Made by a program: the position numbers and the translations under genes
Shown here: in pieces, positions 1-6,248 of the stretch
Numbering within the stretch: position 1 is the first letter of the stretch
Layout of the letters: every line of letters begins with the position of its first letter
Source: Acidobacteriota bacterium
GTDB taxonomy: Bacteria; Acidobacteriota; Vicinamibacteria; Vicinamibacterales; SCN-69-37
Length of the DNA: 11,130 bases
Reading direction: 5' to 3'
NCBI GenBank assembly: GCA_021824055.1
Contig: JAKALV010000093.1
Coordinates: 1 to 11,130 of the forward strand
The notes under the pieces: generated by a model
The model's database searches: none
Told to the model about the DNA's origin: nothing
What the model saw: the letters and a program-made list of their open reading frames with translations, nothing else

Positions 1-1287
1 GCCGGTGACGATGGCGTCGAAGATCCCGCCGAGGCGCGTGGTCATCGCGACGGCCGCGATGCGCTTGGACATGTCGCGCTCCACTTTGCGCGCGGCGTCG
101 GCCTTCAGGGTGCAGTCGCTCGCCACCGTCGTGAGTTCGGCGTCGCTGTATGGCGTCGGTTGCTTCGCCAGCAACGCTTTCAGGATGCGCTGCGTTACCA
201 GGTCCGCGAAGCGCCGATTGGGCGCCGTGGAGTGTGTGTAGTCTTCGACGGCCAGGCCGAAGTGGCCCGGGTTGGGTTCCCCGGGGCGCTCGAGCACGTA
301 CTCGCCCGGGCCGAGCAGCTTGATGACGGCGAGCGACAGGTCCGCGAAGTGGTCCGGGTCCGCGGTCTTGCGCGCGACGAGAAACCGGTTCAGGGCGAGC
401 GAGTCGGCGACGGCCGGCAGCGTCGTGCCCGTCCGTGCCGCGAGCGCGACGATGCGGTCCCACCGTTTCGGCGTTCTGACGATGCGGCGCAGCGAGGACA
501 CGCTGTCGAGGACGCGCGCGACCACTTCGTTCGACGCGATCATGAAGTCTTCGATCAACTCCGTCGCGCGGTTCTTTTCCTGTTTCTCCACGGCGGTGAT
601 CTGACCGTGCGAGACGACGGGCCGCGTCTCAATCGTTTCGATGTTCAGAGCGCCGTGGCGATGGCGTTCGCCCCGAAGCGCCTGCGCGGCGGCGTCCTGC
701 AGGCGCAACTGTGCCGCCAGCTCGGGCGATGCCGCCACTTTGCCGGGCGCCGGCCCGCGCGCTTCGAGCCAGGCGCCGACCGCGTTGTAGGTGAGCTGGG
801 CTTTGTTGCGCACCACCGCGCGGTAGACCGCATGCGACGTCACGCGATCGTCGGTCCCGACGACAAACTCGATCACCATCGCCAGCCGGTCGCCGGCTTC
901 ATCCAGCGAGGTCACGTCGGTCGAGAGCGGTTCGGGCAGCATCGGAAAGATGCTCACGCCCGTGTAGACCGTCGTGGTTTCGCGCGCCGCGTACTGATCG
1001 ATGGCCGACTGCTTCGGCACATAGATGTCGACATCGGCGATGGCGACCATCACCTTGGTCGCGCCGCCCGGGAGCGCCACGGCCACCTCGAGTTGATCGA
1101 GATCGCGCGACGTGTCGTTGTCGATCGACGACCACAGCAGATGGCGCAGGTCCTGAATGCCGGGGGCGGGCGTCACGACGGGCGGATGCCGCTGCAGTTC
1201 GGCCAGCTGCAGCGGCACGGCCGCGGGCATGTCGGGCTCGAAGCCGTTCTCGAGCATGATGCGTCGGGCGACAGCGCGAAGGTCCAT
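1..1287 (-). CDS. RNB-domain exoribonuclease (RNase II/R family), 3' end outside window
   Basis: The protein should degrade RNA 3' to 5' in the cytoplasm. I translated 429 residues from the ATG at 1285-1287 without a stop, so the C-terminus is missing. The RNB core is clear. The metal-binding motif IDNDTSRDLDQLE is at residues 55-67, followed by IADVDIYVPKQSAID (83-97), PMLPEPLS (115-122), ATELIEDFMIASNE (241-254) and THSTAPNRRFADLVTQR (351-367). The last visible residues (about 418-429, GG-F-AIVTG) resemble the entry to a C-terminal S1 domain. No N-terminal cold-shock domains precede the core, only about 45 residues, so it is a short-form member rather than classic RNase R. In the RNase II aspartate quartet (D-x5-D-x-D-D) the residues here are D56, D62, D64 and Q65; the last Asp is replaced. 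The start is supported by a TACAAT hexamer five bases upstream. Family assignment is secure; the exact subgroup is less so. Confidence 0.93.
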   Translation of the reverse strand, partial: MDLRAVARRIMLENGFEPDMPAAVPLQLAELQRHPPVVTPAPGIQDLRHLLWSSIDNDTSRDLDQLEVAVALPGGATKVMVAIADVDIYVPKQSAIDQYAARETTTVYTGVSIFPMLPEPLSTDVTSLDEAGDRLAMVIEFVVGTDDRVTSHAVYRAVVRNKAQLTYNAVGAWLEARGPAPGKVAASPELAAQLRLQDAAAQALRGERHRHGALNIETIETRPVVSHGQITAVEKQEKNRATELIEDFMIASNEVVARVLDSVSSLRRIVRTPKRWDRIVALAARTGTTLPAVADSLALNRFLVARKTADPDHFADLSLAVIKLLGPGEYVLERPGEPNPGHFGLAVEDYTHSTAPNRRFADLVTQRILKALLAKQPTPYSDAELTTVASDCTLKADAARKVERDMSKRIAAVAMTTRLGGIFDAIVTG

Positions 1288-1292
1288 GGGGG

Positions 1293-1298
1293 ATTGTA
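1293..1298 (-). promoter_or_regulatory. Putative -10 element of the RNB ribonuclease gene
   Basis: Read on the minus strand the hexamer is TACAAT, one mismatch from TATAAT. It is followed by CCCCC and then the ATG, so transcription would begin at or next to the start codon and give a leaderless mRNA. I see no convincing -35 hexamer and no Shine-Dalgarno sequence could fit. This is inferred from spacing and consensus only. Confidence 0.45.
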
Positions 1299-1309
1299 GA
1301 GTGGTGAAT

Positions 1310-1473
1310 CTGGTTATTTGTTATCTGGTTAGCTGGTTATTGGAATCGGCTATCGGTTGACCGGCCTATTGAGGTTCGATTGCCTGAGGCCGGAGTGGGG
1401 CGGACATCGGACCTGATGGACATCGGACCACGGACAACGGCGGACCTTGGACCTTGGACTGTGAACCTTGGAC
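1310..1473. repeat. Repeat-bearing spacer between two genes
   Basis: The 198-bp spacer between the ribonuclease start and the downstream hydrolase gene holds two types of short repeat. An AT-richer stretch has CTGGTTA three times (1310-1316, 1325-1331, 1333-1339). Further on, GGACATCGGACC occurs twice (1402-1413 and 1418-1429), followed by GGACCTTGGACCTTGGAC (1442-1459) and AACCTTGGAC (1464-1473). I find no open reading frame of note and no hairpin with a T tract. The pattern looks like degenerate short tandem repeats rather than regulatory sites. Confidence 0.6.
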
Positions 1474-1485
1474 GACGGGCTCAAT

Positions 1486-2205
1486 CTAAAACGACACCCT
1501 GATTTCCGCGATGAGCGGCAGATGGTCCGACGCCATCTTCGCCAGCCGCGTGCGGGGCAGATCGATCCGCCGGATCTCGACGTTGCCCAGGTAGTAAATG
1601 TGGTCCAGGTGCAGCAGCGGGAAGAATCCCGGATACGTTCTGCGGCGGCGCACGTGGGGAAAGAGGTCCACGCTCTTCAGCCGCTCGCCGAGGATGTCGG
1701 CGGCCAGTCCGCGCGCCCACTCGTTGAAATCCCCGAGCACGATCTTCGGCCCCGGCACCCGGCGATCGTGGACCCACGTCGCCAGCCGTGCCGCCTGATA
1801 GCGGCGCTCGAGCAACGCGGTGCCGAAGTGCACGTTGTAGATCTGCACGCGCCCGGGGCCGAGGTCGATCTCGACCCGCTGGCTGTTGCGTGGTTCGCAG
1901 CTCTTCCACGAGAGATCGTGCTGCGCGTGATCGCGGATCGGCAGCCGGCTGAGCACGACATTCCCGAACTGGTGCCGGCGCAGTTCGCGGGCCGGCGCCA
2001 TCACCCAGCCCATGCCCAGCGCCGCGCCGATGTCCGCCGCATGTCCGTGGCCGCCCGGCCCCGGGCCGATCACTTCCTGCAGGGCGATGACATCCGCGTT
2101 GATGTCGGCCAGCACCTCGGCGATGCGTTCCGGACGCACCCGCCGGTCCATGCCTCGCGCGCGGTGAATGTTGTAGGTGACGATGCGAAGGTCGGCGGAT
2201 CGCAC
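1486..2205 (-). CDS. Endonuclease/exonuclease/phosphatase family hydrolase
   Basis: This is a 239-residue metal-dependent phosphodiesterase or phosphatase of the EEP superfamily (DNase I/exonuclease III fold). The whole catalytic set is visible: Asn12 in TYNIH, Glu44 in LQEV, GNVVLSRLPI at 81-90, His126 in YNVHF, Asp159 and Asn161 in LGDFNEW, Asp201-His202 in LDHIYY, and Asp227-His228 in SDHLPL near the C-terminus. The substrate cannot be told from sequence; members act on DNA, phosphoinositides, sphingomyelin or phosphoesters. No signal peptide or membrane segment is seen, so a cytoplasmic location is likely. It starts with GTG immediately after the TAA of the upstream gene (TAAGTG) without a clear Shine-Dalgarno sequence, which suggests translation by re-initiation from that gene. 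Its stop is TAG at 1486-1488. Confidence 0.93.
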   Translation of the reverse strand: MRSADLRIVTYNIHRARGMDRRVRPERIAEVLADINADVIALQEVIGPGPGGHGHAADIGAALGMGWVMAPARELRRHQFGNVVLSRLPIRDHAQHDLSWKSCEPRNSQRVEIDLGPGRVQIYNVHFGTALLERRYQAARLATWVHDRRVPGPKIVLGDFNEWARGLAADILGERLKSVDLFPHVRRRRTYPGFFPLLHLDHIYYLGNVEIRRIDLPRTRLAKMASDHLPLIAEIRVSF

Positions 2206-3993
2206 TTAGCGCTTGGGCGCGCTGGCCCGCAGGTAGACGCTTTGGCGGTCGCCTTCGCTCAGGCGGACGGTCACGGCGTTGCGTGACAGTTGGTCAAGCA
2301 GGGCGGTGTTCGTCAGATCGCTCTCGTCGGCGGCGCGCGTGACCGCCACGAAATACTCGGCCGGCGGCAGGCCGCGGAACAGGAAGCGGCCACGGTCATC
2401 CAGATAGGCCAGCTTGATGTAACGGCTGATCGGCCGCCAGTTCAGCGTGTTGGTGGGGAATGCGATTACCGCGTAGCCCTGGGGCAGGTCGTTGGTGCGC
2501 ACCGAAACCAGTCCTGAGAGCGTCGTGTAGACGTCGGTCAGGATCACTTCCATCTCGCCGTACGTCGCGCCGTAATCGACGTCGAACGGAATGTCGGTGA
2601 TGTCGGAGCCTCGCCACAAGACCCTCTTCAGACGCCACGGCTCGGGCAGGCCTTCCACCCGGATGTAGTGCTGTCCGGCCATGACGCCCCGCAGCGCGAA
2701 CGTGCGATCGAGCCCGATCGTCCCGGTCAGGGCATCGCCGAACGTGGCGCCGTCGGCCATCGGGGCGCGCACGCGGATCGTGCTTTCGTCCGCGGGCGGG
2801 CGGCTCAATCGGCCGTCCCACGTGACGCGTCCGGTGATGAGGGCTCCGGGCGACAGCACCATCTCCACACCCGAGATGTCCTTGCCCTCGACCGGCTGGA
2901 TCCACTGGCCGAAGTGCGACAGGCCTTGCCGCTCCACCTCGCCGCGCGCGCGGATCACGTAGCGCTCGGCCAGAATGTTGGCGAACTGGAAGACGCCGTC
3001 CGGCTTGATGTCGGCCTCGGTCGCCGCGAACGACACCGACCGCGAGTTGCGGCTCGGACCGATGTTGACGGCGCCGGCCAGCAACTGCAGGCCGCTGACC
3101 AGCAGCTTGCCGGTGATGCGCGCCGGGCGGATGATCTGCAGCTTGAACTTCAATCCCTCCACTGGCACGCCCGGGTCCAGCGTCACCCGCACCGCATCGT
3201 CCTGAAACGCCGTGCCGGGATAAAACGTCGGGCCATAGAAGAGCTGGCCGAGCTGATCGCCCACGCGCGAATAGGCCGGATCAAACGCGCTGATGAAGTA
3301 CTGGCCGGGCGACAGGCCGAACAACCGGAACTGGCCGCGATCGTCGCTGACGCAATCGGCGACCGTCACGAACTTGCGCTGGCCGTTCTCGTAGACCGCG
3401 CGCAGCGCTTCGACCAGCGCGCCCGCGAACGGCGTGCCGTCTTCGTCGAGCAGCGTGCCGGCGATGACGTTGTGCGGCACCAGTTGGATGTTGATGTTCT
3501 CCTTCGCCTCGCCGTCCTTCAGCTCGACGTAACGCGGCGGAACCGCCGGCGGCGTTTCGCCGAACGCGCGGGCGGCATATCCCGTCTTGGTCGCAGTCAC
3601 CACAAACGTCTTGCCGCGCGGCAGCTTGTCCACGGTGTAGCGGCCGTCGGCGTTGGTCAGCTCCACGCGGTTGTAGCGCGGGCAGTCGTCGCTCTTGCCC
3701 GGCGGGGTATCGGGCGGACATTCAAAGATTTCCCTGGCCGAGACGATGACGCGCGCCCGCGCGATCGGCTTGCCGTCGGTGATCGACGTGATGCGTCCGC
3801 TGAGCGACGCCGTGGGCGCCGAGGCGGGTGGTGGCGGCGTGGTCTGCCGCACCGGTTCGTTCGGCTTGCCCTGCGGTGGAACGGCCTGGGCGCCCGGGGC
3901 CGGGTCGGCCGCGCCGAGTGCCGCCAACGCGAGGATCACGGCGATCGCGCGGCTCGCCCAGCGATCCAGCGAGCCACGCATTGGGGAGCGCAT
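2206..3993 (-). CDS. Exported carboxypeptidase-regulatory-like (beta-sandwich) protein
   Basis: This 595-residue protein appears to be secreted or periplasmic. The N-terminus has basic residues, then the hydrophobic run AIAVILALAALGAA and a probable cleavage after PGAQA near residue 37, followed by a Pro/Thr-rich linker. A CarboxypepD_reg-type domain starts near residue 60 (SLSGRITSITDGKPIARARV, then TNADGRYTVDKLPRGKTF). Several similar modules follow, marked by IAGTLLDEDGTPFAGALVE with DDRGQFRLFGLSPGQYFISA, ARITGKLLVSG, LITGRVTWDG, and LDDRGRFLFRGLPPAEYFVA near the C-terminus. No peptidase motif is present, so these are likely structural or binding domains. I chose the ATG at 3993 because it precedes the signal peptide and sits six bases after a GATAAT hexamer; ATG at 3981 is an alternative. 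A longer in-frame start further upstream would overlap the divergent gene and lose the signal. The phosphodiesterase-like hydrolase follows directly. Confidence 0.85.
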   Translation of the reverse strand: MRSPMRGSLDRWASRAIAVILALAALGAADPAPGAQAVPPQGKPNEPVRQTTPPPPASAPTASLSGRITSITDGKPIARARVIVSAREIFECPPDTPPGKSDDCPRYNRVELTNADGRYTVDKLPRGKTFVVTATKTGYAARAFGETPPAVPPRYVELKDGEAKENINIQLVPHNVIAGTLLDEDGTPFAGALVEALRAVYENGQRKFVTVADCVSDDRGQFRLFGLSPGQYFISAFDPAYSRVGDQLGQLFYGPTFYPGTAFQDDAVRVTLDPGVPVEGLKFKLQIIRPARITGKLLVSGLQLLAGAVNIGPSRNSRSVSFAATEADIKPDGVFQFANILAERYVIRARGEVERQGLSHFGQWIQPVEGKDISGVEMVLSPGALITGRVTWDGRLSRPPADESTIRVRAPMADGATFGDALTGTIGLDRTFALRGVMAGQHYIRVEGLPEPWRLKRVLWRGSDITDIPFDVDYGATYGEMEVILTDVYTTLSGLVSVRTNDLPQGYAVIAFPTNTLNWRPISRYIKLAYLDDRGRFLFRGLPPAEYFVAVTRAADESDLTNTALLDQLSRNAVTVRLSEGDRQSVYLRASAPKR

Positions 3994-3998
3994 GGGCT

Positions 3999-4005
3999 TA
4001 TTATC
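3999..4005. promoter_or_regulatory. Putative shared bidirectional -10 between divergent genes
   Basis: Only 21 bp separate the two divergent start codons, and they contain one AT-rich patch, TTATTATC. On the minus strand it reads GATAAT (4000-4005), ending six bases before the ATG at 3993. On the plus strand it reads TATTAT (3999-4004), ending ten bases before the ATG at 4015. Each differs from TATAAT at one position. If both are used, the minus transcript would be leaderless and the plus transcript nearly so. No -35 element is convincing on either side. Confidence 0.45.
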
Positions 4006-4014
4006 ATGCACGTC

Positions 4015-4317
4015 ATGGCGAACTTGCGAACCGAGTTTGAGGTGGAGTGCCCCTGCTGCAGGACCACGCTGGTCGTCGACGAGGGTCTGAAACGGGTGAT
4101 CCGTCACGTGGAACCCGAACGCGCCGACAAACCGAAGCTCGACGATGCGCACGAGATTCTGGCGGGGCAGAAAGCCCGGCGGGACTCGCTCTTCGAGCAG
4201 TCGGTCGAGGCCGAGAAGAGCCGCGGGGACGTGCTGTCGCGGCGGTTTGAGGAAGCGCTGAAGGAAGCGAAGAAGGAACCGATCACCAAGCCGACGCGGT
4301 CATTCGATCTCGATTAG
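4015..4317 (+). CDS. Small CPCC-motif protein with a coiled-coil-like tail
   Basis: This 100-residue protein of unknown function resembles, from memory, a conserved short hypothetical protein of acidobacteria. The N-terminus has TEFEVECPCCRTTLVVDE, where C12-P-C14-C15 looks like half of a zinc ribbon; there is no second cysteine pair anywhere in the protein, so metal binding would need a partner or a dimer. Residues 46-92 (about DDAHEILAG through EALKEAKKE) are highly charged and helix-forming, compatible with a coiled coil. The protein ends in a short acidic SFDLD. It is likely cytoplasmic. ATG 4006 is in frame and would add three residues, but it lies one base from the putative -10, so 4015 is preferred. 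It is divergent from the exported beta-sandwich protein and convergent with the transglutaminase-like gene across the palindrome. Confidence 0.78.
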   Translation: MANLRTEFEVECPCCRTTLVVDEGLKRVIRHVEPERADKPKLDDAHEILAGQKARRDSLFEQSVEAEKSRGDVLSRRFEEALKEAKKEPITKPTRSFDLD

Positions 4318-4351
4318 ATCCGGCGCGCTCGAGAAACCCGACTGAAGGGCC

Positions 4352-4637
4352 CTCAACATGGAGAGCCATGGAGAACCATGGAGCCGCAGCCGTCCAAGAG
4401 CCGCTGCCAACGGCTGTCACCATGAAGTTTTGGAGGACGTGAAGATTGCAGACTGATGGGCCTGGTGGCCCGGCTTCGCCGGGCAAGCCGAGACGAAGAG
4501 AGGCGAGAACGAAGGAGCCGTGAATGGGCGAGTGGCTCCTTCGTTCTCGCCTCTCTTCGTCTCGGCCGGCCGCCGGAGGCGGCCGCCAGGCCCTCAGCCT
4601 TTCAGCTCCATGGTTCTCCATGGCCCTTCATGTTGAG
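4352..4637. repeat. Nested palindromic element with imperfect 32-bp terminal inverted repeats
   Basis: The outer arms are 4352-4383 and 4606-4637; one is the reverse complement of the other at 30 of 32 positions. The left arm itself contains the 10-bp unit CATGGAGARC twice plus a third partial copy (from 4358). Inside lies a second pair, GGGCCTGGTGGCC (4458-4470) with GGCCGCCAGGCCC (4581-4593), matching at 12 of 13 positions, and then a perfect 33-bp pair listed separately. Small hairpins sit at 4469-4483 (CCCGGC-TTC-GCCGGG) and 4568-4584 (GGCCGCC-GGA-GGCGGCC). The left interior has 74 extra bases (4384-4457) with a 7-bp stem CAGCCGT/ACGGCTG. No transposase, obvious target-site duplication or plausible gene is present. 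It lies between convergent genes. It could be a miniature inverted-repeat element, a REP-like composite, or a bidirectional transcription barrier. Confidence 0.85.
4487..4566. repeat. Perfect 33-bp inverted repeat with 14-nt loop
   Basis: The arms 4487-4519 and 4534-4566 are exact reverse complements, separated by the 14-nt loop GTGAATGGGCGAGT. The left arm is strongly purine-rich. RNA read from either strand would fold into a 33-bp hairpin, so it could stop or stabilise transcripts arriving from both convergent neighbours. It has no T tract, which argues against a standard intrinsic terminator. The stem is long enough to be an RNase III substrate. Confidence 0.95.
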
Positions 4638-4675
4638 TCGCTCTTGATCTTGACCTGCAGGCGGTCAGCGCTCGA

Positions 4676-5362
4676 TCAGCGCTCGCTCCACGTGGATTGG
4701 TCGTAGAACGTCGGGCGCACGCCGGGATGCTCGCGGCGGAATTTGAAGTACTTCGCGCGCAGGCGATCCACCCGCGCGGCTGATGACCGGATGGGCCGAT
4801 GCGGGATGTCGTACAAGAGCTGCGCCACTTTCCACACGTTGCCGCTCGACAGCCGCCAGTCGTACGGTTCCAGCACGCGAAGGTCCACCGCGCCATAGGC
4901 TTTCAGGCAACCCGTCGCGTCGATGAACGGCTCGAAGTAGCTCAGCGCCAGCGCGCGCAGCGTGCGGAACACGGGGCGGCGGCCGTGCAGCCCCGGGTCG
5001 CGCGACCGCGCCACGCTGCCCCAGCGACCGCGCGCCCGATAGACGAAGATCACGTGGTCGAGTCCGTCGATCGATTCCAGGCTCATGACCCAGGGCGGAT
5101 AGCCGTGCTGTTCGAGGACGACGGCGGTTGTGAGGGCCGCCTCGAGGCAATGGGCGGTTCGGAGGCGCGCCACGCCGCGGAAGGTGCGGAGCGTCGGCGG
5201 ATCCGGCGGCGGTTCCGTGTTGTAGGGCAGGGCATTCAGGAACGCTTGCACGCGCGCGGGCGAGGACAGGCGGGCGATCAGCCGCCGTTCACCGTGTGTG
5301 AACGCGCTCGGCGCCGGCGGCGCAAGGCACGCGCTACTTCGCGGCAGCAGCAGTGGCGGCAC
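4676..5362 (-). CDS. Transglutaminase-like (Cys-His-Asp) protein
   Basis: This protein of about 228 residues resembles the transglutaminase-like/papain-fold superfamily. A Cys-His-Asp triad is suggested by Cys72 in RTAHCLEAAL, His103 in DGLDHVIFVYR and Asp122 in SRDPGLHGR, with the spacing and hydrophobic context of that fold. The later segments SYFEPFIDATG, YDWRLSSGNVW and a C-terminal Tyr/Trp-rich stretch are of unknown role. The substrate is unknown; it may be a peptidase, an amidase or an inactive binding protein. The start is uncertain. No ATG exists in the credible region. GTG at 5362 keeps the conserved-looking GERRLIARLSSP segment and overlaps the SCO gene by 29 bp. GTG at 5251 would remove it and leave about 191 residues. 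Neither has a clear Shine-Dalgarno sequence. It is the last gene of the ABC-SCO unit. Confidence 0.75.
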   Translation of the reverse strand: MPPLLLPRSSACLAPPAPSAFTHGERRLIARLSSPARVQAFLNALPYNTEPPPDPPTLRTFRGVARLRTAHCLEAALTTAVVLEQHGYPPWVMSLESIDGLDHVIFVYRARGRWGSVARSRDPGLHGRRPVFRTLRALALSYFEPFIDATGCLKAYGAVDLRVLEPYDWRLSSGNVWKVAQLLYDIPHRPIRSSAARVDRLRAKYFKFRREHPGVRPTFYDQSTWSER

Positions 5363-6248
5363 CGAGATCAGCCAATACCGTGGCGATGGTCCAGTCGCTG
5401 CCGCCGTAGATCTTGAGGATCCGGCCGTCGGCGCCGATGAGGGTCGTGCGGAGGTTATGCGTGATCTCGCCGGGCGCCGTTCCCTCGCGCACGACGCCCA
5501 CGCCGAACTTCGCGGCAAAGCGATCCACCGTCACCCGATCGCCGGTGAGGAAGGTCCACACGGCGGGGTCGGCCTTGAGCCCGGCCGCGTGCGCCTTGAG
5601 CACCGCGGGCGTGTCGTGGTCGGGGTCAAAACTGACCGTGACGAGCGTGAACTTACCCGCAAGGGCCGGGTCGGCCGCGCCGCGTTGCTGAATCGAGGCA
5701 AAGTTCTTGTCCATCAGCGGACAGAAGTTGGGCAGGGGGCAGCGCGTGTAGATGAAGGTCAGCAGCGTCGGCGTGCCGCGCCATTCCGAAAACGAGCGAC
5801 GCCGGTCGTTCTGATCGACGAACGCCGCGTCGGGCGCGCTGTCGCCAACGTCCAGCACGCCGCCGGCCATCGCGGCCGTGTTGTCGCGCGTCGGTAACGG
5901 CGCCGTGCCCGTGTGCGTGATCTCGACGATGCGCCCTTCGGCGTCGTCCACTTCGAGGGTGCCGCTGATGAGCTCGCCGGGCACGCGGCCGTTCATCAGA
6001 TCGGGCCGGCTCACGCGGAACGTCATGGTCATGGCCGGCATGTAGCCCACGATGTCGCCGTGCTTGATGGTGAGCGCCTGCGTGGCCGGATTGACGACGA
6101 GGATCTGTCCGCTGATGGCGTACCGCTTGGCGTTGGAGGCCGGCGCGCCCGTCTGTGGCTGCGCCCCGTTCGAGCAGCCGGCCGCGGCGACGAGCGCGAG
6201 CATCAGACCTGCCTGCGCCACCCGCACCACCTGCGCCACCCGCTTCAC
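5334..6248 (-). CDS. CusF-like/SCO1-SenC fusion lipoprotein
   Basis: This 304-residue protein is predicted to be a membrane-anchored lipoprotein on the outer side of the inner membrane. A signal segment ends in VAAAGC, with Cys25 as the lipidation site. Residues 42-112 match a CusF-like copper-binding domain (YAISGQILVV, then GYMPAMTMTFRV with Met70, Met73 and Met75). Residues 135-300 are an SCO1/SenC thioredoxin fold, with TFIYTRCPLPNFCPLM, VSFDPDHDTP and ITHNLRTTLIG. SCO proteins move copper to, or reduce thiols in, the CuA site of cytochrome oxidase. Cys170 and Cys176 are separated by five residues rather than the usual three; His264 is kept. The GTG start overlaps the ABC stop by four bases (GTGA), implying translational coupling. 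A longer in-frame upstream extension was rejected because it lies inside the ABC gene. No cytochrome oxidase gene is in the window. Confidence 0.9.
   Translation of the reverse strand: MKRVAQVVRVAQAGLMLALVAAAGCSNGAQPQTGAPASNAKRYAISGQILVVNPATQALTIKHGDIVGYMPAMTMTFRVSRPDLMNGRVPGELISGTLEVDDAEGRIVEITHTGTAPLPTRDNTAAMAGGVLDVGDSAPDAAFVDQNDRRRSFSEWRGTPTLLTFIYTRCPLPNFCPLMDKNFASIQQRGAADPALAGKFTLVTVSFDPDHDTPAVLKAHAAGLKADPAVWTFLTGDRVTVDRFAAKFGVGVVREGTAPGEITHNLRTTLIGADGRILKIYGGSDWTIATVLADLGAATAAAAK
6214..6240 (-). repeat. Three 9-bp repeats at the start of the SCO gene
   Basis: On the minus strand the units are GGTGGCGCA, GGTGGTGCG and GGTGGCGCA. In frame they encode the VAQVVRVAQ stretch at residues 4-12 of the SCO lipoprotein, ahead of the hydrophobic signal core. 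The 9-bp period does not shift the reading frame if copy number changes. Confidence 0.7.

Noticed and set aside
160..1299. Long plus-strand open frame (379 codons) opposite the ribonuclease
   Set aside because: Its translation is Arg/His-rich with no recognisable domain, and the opposite strand encodes clear RNB motifs throughout. It is a high-GC antisense shadow.
1468..2286. Plus-strand frame of 272 codons opposite the EEP hydrolase
   Set aside because: Composition is typical of antisense reading in GC-rich DNA; the minus strand has every EEP catalytic motif.
2668..4014. Long plus-strand frame running into the CPCC protein
   Set aside because: Only the part from 4015 (or 4006) looks like a protein; the upstream part is antisense to the exported beta-sandwich protein, and a promoter-like patch lies just before 4015.
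3994..4152. 53-residue upstream extension of the exported protein
   Set aside because: It overlaps the divergent gene, would bury the signal peptide, and lies upstream of the probable -10.
4352..4384. Possible CRISPR-like array from repeated CATGGAG units
   Set aside because: Units are 10 bp apart with no spacers and no cas genes; it is part of an inverted-repeat arm.
4283..4647. Two short frames (one per strand) across the palindrome
   Set aside because: They encode the same peptide (RDEERRERRS and SFVLASLRLG) from both strands, which is simply the inverted repeat; no ribosome binding site or family match.
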